From Gemmatimonadota bacterium (GTDB lineage Bacteria > Gemmatimonadota > Gemmatimonadetes > Gemmatimonadales > GWC2-71-9): 9,160 nucleotides of DNA. Positions 1-8,628 of this stretch are shown in pieces (position 1 is the stretch's first letter; each line of letters begins with the position of its first letter). The DNA lies in the NCBI GenBank assembly GCA_003221085.1, contig QHUD01000017.1:1-9160 (forward strand), given 5' to 3'. A program made the position numbers and the translations under genes. The notes beneath the pieces were generated by a model. It made no database searches. It saw nothing but the letters and a program-made list of their open reading frames with translations, and was not told the DNA's origin.

Positions 1-2450
<2,450 letters not shown>

Positions 2451-2454
<4 letters not shown>

Positions 2455-4822
2455 TCCGCAAGCTTTCCGCCGTCATCTGTGTGGGTTCAGCCGTGCTCGC
2501 CCCGCGCCTCGCGCGCGCCCAGGGCGAGGCGCCGAGCACCGCCGCTGCCGTCGCCCCCGACTCCATCGTCGTGCTCGGGCTGCGCCGGGTCGACCGCAAA
2601 CAGGTGCTCGAGCAGAGCGGCCTCACCCCCGGCCGGTCTCTGGGCTATCGGGACGTGCAGCGCGCCATCCAGGCCCTGTACGCCTCGGGCCAGTACGATG
2701 ACGTCCGGGTGGCGCAGGACACCGCCGGCGGACGTCAGCTCCTGGTGGTGCGGCTGCACGAGCGCCCGATCCTCCTCAAATGGGCGGTGCGGGGCGTCGG
2801 CCGCGTCTCCGAGGGGAGTGTGCGCGACAAGGCCCAGCTGGCCGAAGGCCGGCCGCTCGATCCCGCCGCCGTCGCCCGCGCCCGTGGGCGCATCGACTCG
2901 CTGTACCGCGCGCAGGGCTACTACCTCGCCCAAGTGAAGGTTGTCGACGTGTACGAGGCCGACTCGGCAAAGGTGCGGGTCATCTTCGACGTCGACGAGG
3001 GTCGGCGGGTCGCGGTAGCGCGCGTGAAGCTCGAAGGCAACACGCATGTGCTCACGGAAGAGCTGGTCGGCCAGATGAAAACCCGCCCCGAAGGGTTCTG
3101 GTGGTTCCGCTCCGGCGAGTTTGACGACGAAAAGCTGCGCGAGGACCTCCAGGGGCGGCTCCCCAAGTTCTACGGCGACCGGGGCTACGTGGATTTCCAG
3201 GTCCTCAACGACACCCTGATCGTGGACGACACGACGGGCAAGGCCACGCTGGTGGTGCGCGTGAGCGAAGGCGAGCCGTACCGCGTGGGCTCGTTCGAGG
3301 TCGTGGGGAACCGGCGCTTTTCGACGGAAGAGCTGCAGCAGCTGTTCCCGTTCAAAGGCGGGGACCGGACGGGTTTCTTGGGGCTGGGCGGGACCCAGCA
3401 GGGACCGGTCTACTTCAGCCAGCAGAAGTGGGACGACGCCACGCAGCAGATGCGGACCCTGTACTACAACAACGGCTACATCTACATGCAGCCGCGCGCC
3501 GACGTGATCCGGCGCACCGGGTCGGACGGCAAGCCTGTGGTGGACCTGCGCTGGGCGATCAACGAAGGGCAGCCCGCCATCGTGAGCAAGATCGAGATCT
3601 CAGGCAATGACGTCACTCATGAGCGGGTCATCCGCGAAGCGATCGTGCTGCTCCCCGGCGACGTGTTTCGCCAGGATGCGCTGATCCGGTCGTACCAGAA
3701 CATCTCGAACCTCGGTTTCTTCCAGCAGCCCCTGCCGTTCCCCGACACGCGTCCCGCCAACGATCAAGGGGATGTGGACGTGATCTTCCGCGTCACGGAG
3801 AAGCACACCGGTAACATCAATTTCGGGGCCTCCGTCGGGCAGGGCACGGGGGTAGGGGGCTTCCTCGGTCTCGACGAGCCGAACCTGTTCGGGCAGGGCA
3901 AGAAGGGCCACTTCCAGTGGCAGTTCGGCAAGAACATCAGCGACTTCGCCATCAGCTACACCGATCCCGCGATTCGCGAGTCCCGCATCTCCGGCACCGT
4001 CGACGTCCACAATACCCGGTTGCGGTATACGATCGCGGACTTCGGGACGCTGCGACGGCGCGGGGCGAGCCTCCAGTTCGGATTCCCCGTGTTCAACGAT
4101 CGCTACACGCGGCTGTTCGTTTCCTACGGCGTCGACGACCAGACGTTCACCGGGTCGAACACCGGTCTCGCGTCGCTGCGCTGCAACAACTGCATCCGGT
4201 CCACGTTCGGCGTCTCGCTGATGCGGGACACGCGCGTCGACCTCCCGTTCCCGACCGGCGGGACGATGCATTCCATTGGCCTCTCGCAATCGGGCGGCCC
4301 GCTCGGCGGGTCGGGGAACTTCCAGCGGCTCGATCTCGAGGGTCGCTGGTACGCCCCGCTCGGACAGCTGGGCGGCTCGGCCAACGCCTCCCCGGTCCGG
4401 TTCGTGATGGGGCTCTCCACCCGATCCGGGCTGCTGTTCGGCGACTCGCCCTTCTTCGACCAGTTGTTCACGATGGGCGGGGTGCAGTACGGCATTCCGC
4501 TGCGCGGGTACGACGAGTTCTCGATCACGCCGCGCGGCTACGACCCGACCGCCACGAACGGCCAGGCGACCGCCGCCTCGTTCGGCAAGGCATACCTCCT
4601 GATGACCGGTGAGCTGGGCGCGCGGCTGTCGCAGATGTTCTACGTGTCCGCGTTCTTCGACGCCGGCAACGTGTGGGCGCACGCCGGCGAGTTCGATCCG
4701 ACCCGCCTGTTCCGGGGCGCCGGCCTCGGCCTGAGCATCATCTCACCGCTCGGCCCCATCGGCATCGACTGGGCGTACCACCGGGCTTCAAGCTGCACTT
4801 CAGACTGGGCAACTTCTTCTAA
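2451..4822 (+). CDS. bamA: Outer membrane assembly factor BamA, frame-disrupted near the 3' end
   Basis: BamA is the Omp85 insertase that folds beta-barrel proteins into the outer membrane. The GTG start overlaps the clpC stop (GTGA). The Shine-Dalgarno is poor (GAAGG ends one base before GTG), so translational coupling is likely. Residues 1-23 form a signal peptide with an ARA|Q cleavage site. Five POTRA domains follow at about 36-106, 107-184, 185-274, 275-373 and 374-450; the fourth has a Gly-rich insert (GFLGLGGTQQG). A 16-strand barrel follows. The conserved loop-6 (V/L)RG(F/Y) motif is LRGY at 684-687. A CNNC cysteine pair sits at 578-581 in the barrel. After GIDWAY (residue 776, ending at 4778) the frame breaks. 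The expected C-terminal strand, GFKLHFRLGNFF then TAA at 4820-4822, lies in the -1 frame. Read in the original frame, the ORF runs on without a stop through skp out of frame and into lpxD (to 6569). The BamA identity is certain. The break is probably an assembly or sequencing deletion, since bamA is essential. Confidence 0.93.
4773..4822 (+). other. Frameshift/deletion scar in bamA beta-signal
   Basis: Codons GCG TAC at 4773-4778 end the recognisable BamA frame. The family C-terminus resumes at CCG GGC TTC (4781 on) in the -1 frame and ends F-F-stop at 4820-4822. To restore frame, about 3n+1 bases must be missing (or 3n+2 extra). BamA proteins usually have a turn of roughly 8-10 residues between the last two strands (in E. 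coli, between FSYA and FQFNIGKTW). Here the two strands almost touch, so a deletion of about 25-31 bases explains both the frame and the missing turn better than a one-base error. No slippery heptamer is visible, so programmed frameshifting is unlikely. Confidence 0.8.
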
Positions 4823-4831
4823 TCGGTGGGC

Positions 4832-4847
4832 CCGCGCTGGGGCGCGG
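4832..4847 (+). promoter_or_regulatory. GC hairpin in the bamA-skp gap
   Basis: CCGCGC (4832-4837) and GCGCGG (4842-4847) form a perfect 6-bp stem with a TGGG loop. It starts 10 bases after the bamA stop. The nearest T-run (TTTT, 4863-4866) is about 15 bases downstream, so it is not a classical intrinsic terminator. It could slow transcription or protect a processed 3' end, but short GC stems are common by chance in such DNA. No -10/-35 pair is convincing in the 62-nt gap. Confidence 0.3.
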
Positions 4848-4872
4848 CGCTTGGACCGGCGGCTTTTCTCTT

Positions 4873-4878
4873 GGGGAG
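4873..4878 (+). promoter_or_regulatory. Ribosome-binding site of skp
   Basis: GGGGAG followed by a 6-nt spacer to ATG at 4885. This is one of the clearer Shine-Dalgarno sites in the window, and it fixes the skp start. It indicates that skp is translated independently of bamA, unlike the coupled junctions elsewhere in the cluster. Confidence 0.75.
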
Positions 4879-4884
4879 ATCGTT

Positions 4885-5430
4885 ATGAGGCGTGTGGTGA
4901 CAGTGTGGGCGTGCATCGGGCTCTTCGCGGCTGCTCCGGCCGCCACCCAAGCGCGGGCACAAGCGCAGCCGGGGGTGGGGCTCAAGATCGCGTTCATCAG
5001 CTCGCAGCAGATTCTCGAGCAGACGCCCGGCTACGCCGCGGCCGAATCCACGTTCAAGAAGGAATATCAGGGCTTTCAGGACGAGGCGCAGAAGCTGCGG
5101 CAGCAATTCGACTCTGCCGTCCAGACGTTCGAGAAGCAGTCCATCGCCCTCTCGTCCAGCGCGAAGCAGACCAAGCAGAAAGAGCTGCAGCAGCTGCAGC
5201 AGCGCCTGGAGCAGCGCACCAGCGAGCTCCAGGACAAGAGCCAGCAGCGTCAGCGGGAGCTGATTCAGCCCATCCAGGCGCGCGTCAACGCCGTGATCCA
5301 GGGGCTGCGCGCCGAGGGCAACTACGCGCTGATCTTCGACGCGGACTCGCCCACCAGCAACATCGTCGCCGCCGACCCGAGCCTCGATATCACCCCCAAG
5401 GTGATCGAGCGGCTGAAGCAGGCGAAGTAG
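4885..5430 (+). CDS. skp: Periplasmic chaperone Skp/OmpH
   Basis: Skp is a trimeric periplasmic holdase that carries unfolded outer-membrane proteins to BamA. The 181-residue product is slightly longer than E. coli Skp (161). Residues 1-27 form a signal peptide: the positive MRR, a hydrophobic stretch, then cleavage near ARA or AQA at 25-27. The mature protein opens with the family's first strand, LKIAFISSQQILEQTPGY (about 33-50). A Gln/Lys/Glu-rich coiled coil follows at about 51-135, forming the tentacle arms. The trimer-core segment (YALIFDADSPTSNIV, about 147-161) and a terminal helix (VIERLKQAK) close it. Cys10 is inside the signal peptide without a proper lipobox, so it is not a lipoprotein. 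The position between bamA and lpxD matches the widely conserved bamA-skp-lpxD order. It is fully contained, in another frame, within the artificial reading frame created by the bamA break, and could be missed by automatic calling. Confidence 0.93.
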   Translation: MRRVVTVWACIGLFAAAPAATQARAQAQPGVGLKIAFISSQQILEQTPGYAAAESTFKKEYQGFQDEAQKLRQQFDSAVQTFEKQSIALSSSAKQTKQKELQQLQQRLEQRTSELQDKSQQRQRELIQPIQARVNAVIQGLRAEGNYALIFDADSPTSNIVAADPSLDITPKVIERLKQAK

Positions 5431-5433
5431 GGA

Positions 5434-5500
5434 GCGCCCTGCCCGTGCGCGGCCGGCCGGCGTCGGAGGGGACAGCGGGCGGCGGGCGGGAAGAGGGCGC
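5434..5500 (+). promoter_or_regulatory. Inverted repeat framing the lpxD leader; 3' arm covers the Shine-Dalgarno
   Basis: GCGCCCT (5434-5440) and AGGGCGC (5494-5500) are perfect 7-bp inverted repeats spanning the skp-lpxD gap. Between them is a 10-bp palindrome, GCCGGCCGGC (5452-5461). The 3' arm includes most of AGAGGG (5492-5497), the likely lpxD ribosome-binding site, four bases before GTG at 5502. If folded, the arm would hide that site. In such GC-rich DNA this may be chance; no reads or homologues support it here. Confidence 0.3.
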
Positions 5501-5501
5501 C

Positions 5502-6569
5502 GTGCGCCGCATCAGCGCGCGCGAGATCGCGGCCCTCACCAACGGGCGGCTGGTGGGCGCCCCCGACGTGACCGTATCCGGCGTCGCGCCGCTCGATCGG
5601 GCCGGTCCCGACGACCTCTCGTTTCTTGCCGCGAAGCGCTATCTCCAGTATTTTCAACAGTCTAGCGCGGCCATCGTGCTCTGCAAGCCGGACCTCCTGC
5701 CGGAGGATGCCGCGGGGGCGGTGGGGCCCGCGTGCCGCGTGGTGGTGCGCGATCCGCACGTCGCGCTGCTCTCGATCATCCCGGTGCTCTATCCCGAGCC
5801 CGCCTGGCAGCCCGGGGTGCACCGGACGGCGGTGATCGGCGCCGGGGCCATCTGGCAGGATCCGGTCGCGATCGGCCCCTACGCCGTGCTTGGGCGGGGC
5901 GTCCGGCTCGGCAAGAACGTGCGTATCGGCGCAGCCGCCGTACTGGGAGATGGAGTCGAGCTGGGCGACGACGTGCAGCTCCTGCCGCACGTGGTGTGCT
6001 ACAGCGGCACCGTCGTGGGCAGCCGGGTCATCCTGCACGCGGGCGTGCGACTCGGCTCGGATGGCTTCGGCTACGTCCCGGGGAAGAACGGCGAGATGCC
6101 GCGGAAGATTCCGCAGGTGGGTCGCTGCATCATCGGGGACGACGTAGAGATCGGCGCCAACACGACGATCGACCGCGGCAGTGTGGACGACACCGTGGTC
6201 GGCCCTGGGACGAAGATCGACAACCTCGTGCAGATCGGGCACAACTGTCGGATCGGCGCGCGCTGCTTGATCGCGGGCCAGGCGGGGATCGCCGGGAGCA
6301 CCCACGTCGAGGACGACGTCTTCCTCGCCGGCCAGGCCGGCCTCGCCGACCACGTGACCATCGGGCGCGGCGCCCGCGTCACCGTGCAAGGGGGCGTGAT
6401 CGGGGACATCGCGCCGGGCGCCACGGTGTCGGGCTACCCGGCGCGCACGCATCGGGAGTTCCTGCGGGCCCAGGGCGCCCTCTACCGGCTCGCGCACATC
6501 GTGGACGACCTCGAGGCGCTCGTGCGAGGGAGAGGGAGGGGGAGGGGGACCGATGAGCCCCAGCCCTAG
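5502..6569 (+). CDS. lpxD: UDP-3-O-(3-hydroxyacyl)glucosamine N-acyltransferase LpxD
   Basis: LpxD adds the second 3-hydroxyacyl chain, from acyl-ACP, to the 2-amino group of UDP-3-O-acylglucosamine, the third step of lipid A synthesis, in the cytoplasm. The 355-residue product compares with 341 in E. coli. The N-terminal uridine-binding domain (about 1-105) contains DLSFLAAKRYLQYF. A left-handed beta-helix of hexapeptide repeats spans about 107-310, with the family motifs GSDGFGY, DRGSVDDTVV and IGHNCRIG. His247 in the last is the expected catalytic base (His239 in E. coli). A C-terminal helix (about 316-341) then runs into an RGRGRGRG tail (342-349). GTG at 5502 is chosen because VRRISAREIAALTNGRLVG matches where the family starts and AGAGGG lies just upstream. 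In-frame GTG at 5445 is an alternative. The frame is open upstream through skp only because of the bamA break. The 3' end overlaps lpxC-fabZ by 17 nt. Confidence 0.94.
   Translation: MRRISAREIAALTNGRLVGAPDVTVSGVAPLDRAGPDDLSFLAAKRYLQYFQQSSAAIVLCKPDLLPEDAAGAVGPACRVVVRDPHVALLSIIPVLYPEPAWQPGVHRTAVIGAGAIWQDPVAIGPYAVLGRGVRLGKNVRIGAAAVLGDGVELGDDVQLLPHVVCYSGTVVGSRVILHAGVRLGSDGFGYVPGKNGEMPRKIPQVGRCIIGDDVEIGANTTIDRGSVDDTVVGPGTKIDNLVQIGHNCRIGARCLIAGQAGIAGSTHVEDDVFLAGQAGLADHVTIGRGARVTVQGGVIGDIAPGATVSGYPARTHREFLRAQGALYRLAHIVDDLEALVRGRGRGRGTDEPQP
6528..6548 (+). promoter_or_regulatory. Four-G-tract ribosome-binding region of lpxC-fabZ (G-quadruplex motif)
   Basis: The coding strand reads GGG, AGA, GGG, A, GGGGG, A, GGGGG, ending 4 bases before ATG at 6553. 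It satisfies the classical four-tract G-quadruplex pattern with loops of 3, 1 and 1 bases. It is also the only Shine-Dalgarno-like sequence for the fusion gene. Within lpxD it encodes the RGRGRGRG tail. The pattern is seen directly; folding in the mRNA and any control of translation are inferred. Confidence 0.5.
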
Positions 6570-7842
6570 GCGCGGCATCCGAAAGAAGACGGCCGTCTCG
6601 GGCACCGGCCTCCACACCGGGGCCCGTACCGAGGCGACCTTCCTGCCCGCGCCCGCGGGGCAAGGGATCGTGTTCCGACGCGTCGATCTCGCGGGGAAGC
6701 CGCAGATCCCGGCGCTGCTGTCGGAGGTCGAGGCGGTGGAGCGCCGCACTGCCATCGGCAAGGGCGAGTCCACGATCCACACCGTGGAGCACCTGCTCGC
6801 GGCGGTGGCGGCGCACGAGATCGACGATCTCACCGTCGAGCTCTCCGGTCCCGAGCCGCCGATCTTGGACGGGAGCGTCCAGCCGTACTTCGAAGCACTC
6901 GAAAACGCCGGCCCGACGGACACGAGCGGCGAGCCGCTGGTGCTGACGGTACCGGCGCCCTTCACGGTGAGCGAGGGCGACTCGAGCTACATCGTCGCCC
7001 CGGCGAAGGAGCTGCGGCTGACGGTGACCATCGAGTGGCCGCATCCCCTGATCGGGCGCCAGGCCGGGAGCTTCACGGTGACCCCCCAGGCGTTCGCGCG
7101 GGAGCTTGCCCCCGCCCGCACCTTCGGGTTCACGAGCGAGGTCACGGCACTCCAGGCGAAGGGCCTGATCAAGGGCGCGTCGAGCGCGAATGCGATCGTG
7201 CTGGACGAGCGGGGCCTCGCCAACGGCGGAGAGCTTCGCTGGCCCGACGAGTTCGTGCGCCACAAGGCGGCGGACATCCTGGGCGACCTGGCGCTCACGG
7301 GCGCGCGGGTGCGCGCGCACATCGTCGCGACGCGCCCCAGTCACGGCGGCAACATCGCCCTGGCGCGGGCGCTGACGCGCGCGGCGCAGCGCGGCGGCGC
7401 GCCCAAGATGGACATCGGCCGCATCATGGACGTCTTGCCGCATCGCTACCCGTTTCTCCTGGTGGACCGGATCATCGAGGTCGAAGGGCAGCAACGGATC
7501 GTCGGCATCAAGAACGTCACGATCAACGAGCCGTTCTTCCAGGGCCACTTTCCGGGACATCCCATCATGCCGGGGGTGCTGATCATCGAGGCGATGGCAC
7601 AGGTGGGAGGCATGCTCCTGATGAGCTACTTCGAGGGGCAGAACGTCGAGGACAAGGTCGTCTACTTCATGTCGCTCGACAATGTGAAGTTCCGACGTCC
7701 CGTCGTGCCCGGAGATCAGATCCGCTTCGAGCTCGAGATGGTCCAGTTCCGCGGCAAGGTGTGCAAGATGAAAGGCGTGGGCTACGTGGACGGGCAGATC
7801 GTGGCCGAGGCGGACATGATGGCGTCGGTGGTGGACCGGTGA
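6553..7842 (+). CDS. lpxC-fabZ: Bifunctional LpxC-FabZ fusion (lipid A deacetylase / 3-hydroxyacyl-ACP dehydratase)
   Basis: The N-terminal half is the zinc enzyme LpxC, which deacetylates UDP-3-O-acyl-GlcNAc in the committed step of lipid A synthesis. The C-terminal half is FabZ, which dehydrates 3-hydroxyacyl-ACP for fatty acid elongation. LpxC (about 8-275) shows SGTGLHTG, then TVEHLLAA with catalytic Glu79 and zinc ligand His80. HKAADILGD supplies zinc ligands His237 and Asp241, and PSHGGN supplies His264. FabZ begins at about Met286 (base 7408) with MDIGRIMDVLPHRYPFLLVD. It has GHFPGHPIMPG with catalytic His332, and LIIEAMAQ with Glu346; the 14-residue spacing fits the family. All active-site residues are present in both halves, and only about ten residues join them (429 in total). 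Such fusions are known in Bacteroidota and relatives. The fusion fixes a 1:1 ratio of two enzymes that respond to the same acyl-ACP pool. It also leaves LpxC without a free C-terminus, where E. coli LpxC carries its FtsH degron. It overlaps lpxD (17 nt) and lpxA (4 nt). Confidence 0.96.
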   Translation: MSPSPRRGIRKKTAVSGTGLHTGARTEATFLPAPAGQGIVFRRVDLAGKPQIPALLSEVEAVERRTAIGKGESTIHTVEHLLAAVAAHEIDDLTVELSGPEPPILDGSVQPYFEALENAGPTDTSGEPLVLTVPAPFTVSEGDSSYIVAPAKELRLTVTIEWPHPLIGRQAGSFTVTPQAFARELAPARTFGFTSEVTALQAKGLIKGASSANAIVLDERGLANGGELRWPDEFVRHKAADILGDLALTGARVRAHIVATRPSHGGNIALARALTRAAQRGGAPKMDIGRIMDVLPHRYPFLLVDRIIEVEGQQRIVGIKNVTINEPFFQGHFPGHPIMPGVLIIEAMAQVGGMLLMSYFEGQNVEDKVVYFMSLDNVKFRRPVVPGDQIRFELEMVQFRGKVCKMKGVGYVDGQIVAEADMMASVVDR

Positions 7843-7848
7843 TCCACC
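7830..7848 (+). promoter_or_regulatory. Stem-loop presenting the lpxA start codon
   Basis: GGTGGA (7830-7835) pairs perfectly with TCCACC (7843-7848). The 7-nt loop CCGGTGA contains the overlapping fabZ stop and lpxA start (GTG at 7839, TGA at 7840-7842). There is no strong Shine-Dalgarno here, so lpxA probably depends on ribosomes finishing fabZ. The pairing is exact on paper; its existence in RNA is untested. Confidence 0.4.
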
Positions 7849-8606
7849 GGACCGCGCTGGTCGATCCCACCGCCCATATCGACAGCGACGTCAGCGTCGG
7901 GCCGTACGCCATCATCGGGCCGCGCGTCACGGTGGGCGAGCGCTGCCACATCGCCGCCCACGCGGTGCTCGAGCGGAACGTCAAGCTCGGCACCGGCGTG
8001 AAGATCGGCTACGGCAGCGTGCTGGGCAACGACCCGCAAGACCTGAAGTACAAGGGGGAGGACACCTGGGTCGAGGTGGGCGACACCACGGTCATCCGGG
8101 AATACTGCACCATCAACCGCGGGACGCAGGCGACCGGGAAGACGTCGGTCGGGCAACGCTGTTTTCTCATGTCCTACGTGCACCTCGCGCACGACTGCCA
8201 TGTGGGCAACGATGTGATCATCGCCAACGCGGTCCAGATGGCGGGGCACGTGACCATCGAGGACCGCGCCATCATCTCCGGGCTCGTGCCGATCCATCAG
8301 TTCGTGCGGATCGGCACGTTTTCGTTCGTGGGGGGCGGCTCGCGCGTGAACCAGGACGTCCCGCCCTACACCAAGGCCGTCGGCAACCCGGTCCACCTGT
8401 ACGGCTTGAACTCCGTGGGCCTGCAGCGCGCCGGATTCTCTCCCGACGTGAAGCTGGCGCTGAAGCGCGCCTATCGGCTGCTGTTCAACTCCGACATGAC
8501 GGTGAGCCAGGGGATCGCCAAGGCGCGTGCCGAGCTGCCGCAGATTCCCGAAGTCGAGAACTTCCTCAAGTTCATCGAAGGGTCGCAGCGCGGAGTGCTG
8601 GTGTGA
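7839..8606 (+). CDS. lpxA: Acyl-ACP--UDP-GlcNAc O-acyltransferase LpxA
   Basis: LpxA transfers a 3-hydroxyacyl chain from ACP to the 3-position of UDP-GlcNAc, the first lipid A step. At 255 residues it is close to E. coli LpxA (262). Starting from GTG at 7839 the protein begins VIHRTALVDPTAHI, as the family does; the frame open upstream to 7035 is out-of-frame lpxC-fabZ. Hexapeptide coils of a left-handed beta-helix cover about 1-180, followed by the C-terminal helical domain (GFSPDVKLALKRAYRLLF). Catalytic His118 is in HLAHDC (His125 in E. coli), and QDLKY at 67-71 matches the substrate-binding segment. Gly166 in FVGGGS aligns with E. coli Gly173, the acyl-chain ruler, which suggests a long chain near C14. 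Asn93 (TINRGT) replaces E. coli His99. The GTGA overlap with fabZ implies coupled translation. lpxB is not in the window. Confidence 0.95.
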   Translation: MIHRTALVDPTAHIDSDVSVGPYAIIGPRVTVGERCHIAAHAVLERNVKLGTGVKIGYGSVLGNDPQDLKYKGEDTWVEVGDTTVIREYCTINRGTQATGKTSVGQRCFLMSYVHLAHDCHVGNDVIIANAVQMAGHVTIEDRAIISGLVPIHQFVRIGTFSFVGGGSRVNQDVPPYTKAVGNPVHLYGLNSVGLQRAGFSPDVKLALKRAYRLLFNSDMTVSQGIAKARAELPQIPEVENFLKFIEGSQRGVLV

Positions 8607-8628
8607 GGGGTCCACCGGTGCGGGTGGG
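8592..8628 (+). promoter_or_regulatory. Two candidate ribosome-binding sites and a start-codon hairpin for the last gene
   Basis: GGAG (8592-8595) sits 7 nt before GTG at 8603, which forms a GTGA overlap with the lpxA stop. GAGGGG (8605-8610) sits 7 nt before a second in-frame GTG at 8618. The second GTG lies in the 6-nt loop of a CCACC (8612-8616) / GGTGG (8623-8627) stem. An alternative pairing, CTGGTG (8598-8603) with CACCGG (8613-8618), would compete. Both starts are plausible; 8618 is preferred because the protein then begins directly at the first Rossmann strand. Confidence 0.4.

Noticed and set aside
4770..4790. Programmed -1 frameshift in bamA
   Set aside because: No slippery heptamer is present, and a simple shift would still leave the last inter-strand turn too short.
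4832..4866. Intrinsic terminator after bamA
   Set aside because: The stem is followed by a GC-rich stretch and only a distant four-T run; ending the transcript here would silence the downstream essential genes unless a promoter existed, and none is seen.
4911..4914. Skp as a lipoprotein via Cys10
   Set aside because: The residues before Cys10 (TVWA) do not make a lipobox, and a normal signal peptidase I site follows at 25-27.
5184..5201. Tandem repeat GCTGCAGCA x2 in skp as a phase-variable repeat
   Set aside because: Only two copies of a 9-base unit, in frame, encoding ordinary Gln/Leu coiled-coil sequence.
5445..5501. Earlier lpxD start at GTG 5445
   Set aside because: Possible, but the extra 19 residues are low-complexity Gly/Arg/Glu, unlike the family N-terminus, and the spacing to the nearest GGGAG is longer than usual.
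6525..6548. RGG-type RNA-binding motif in LpxD
   Set aside because: It is short, lacks RGG triplets, and is fully explained by the purine-rich ribosome-binding tract of the next gene.
5322..6965. A 547-codon minus-strand open frame, and other long minus-strand frames such as 3600-4682 and 1453-2289
   Set aside because: They lie opposite well-recognised genes, have compositions typical of antisense GC-rich DNA (Arg/Ala/His/Asp-rich), and show no domain motifs.
7035..7838. N-terminal extension of LpxA
   Set aside because: This part of the frame is out-of-frame lpxC-fabZ; LpxA family proteins begin where GTG 7839 starts.
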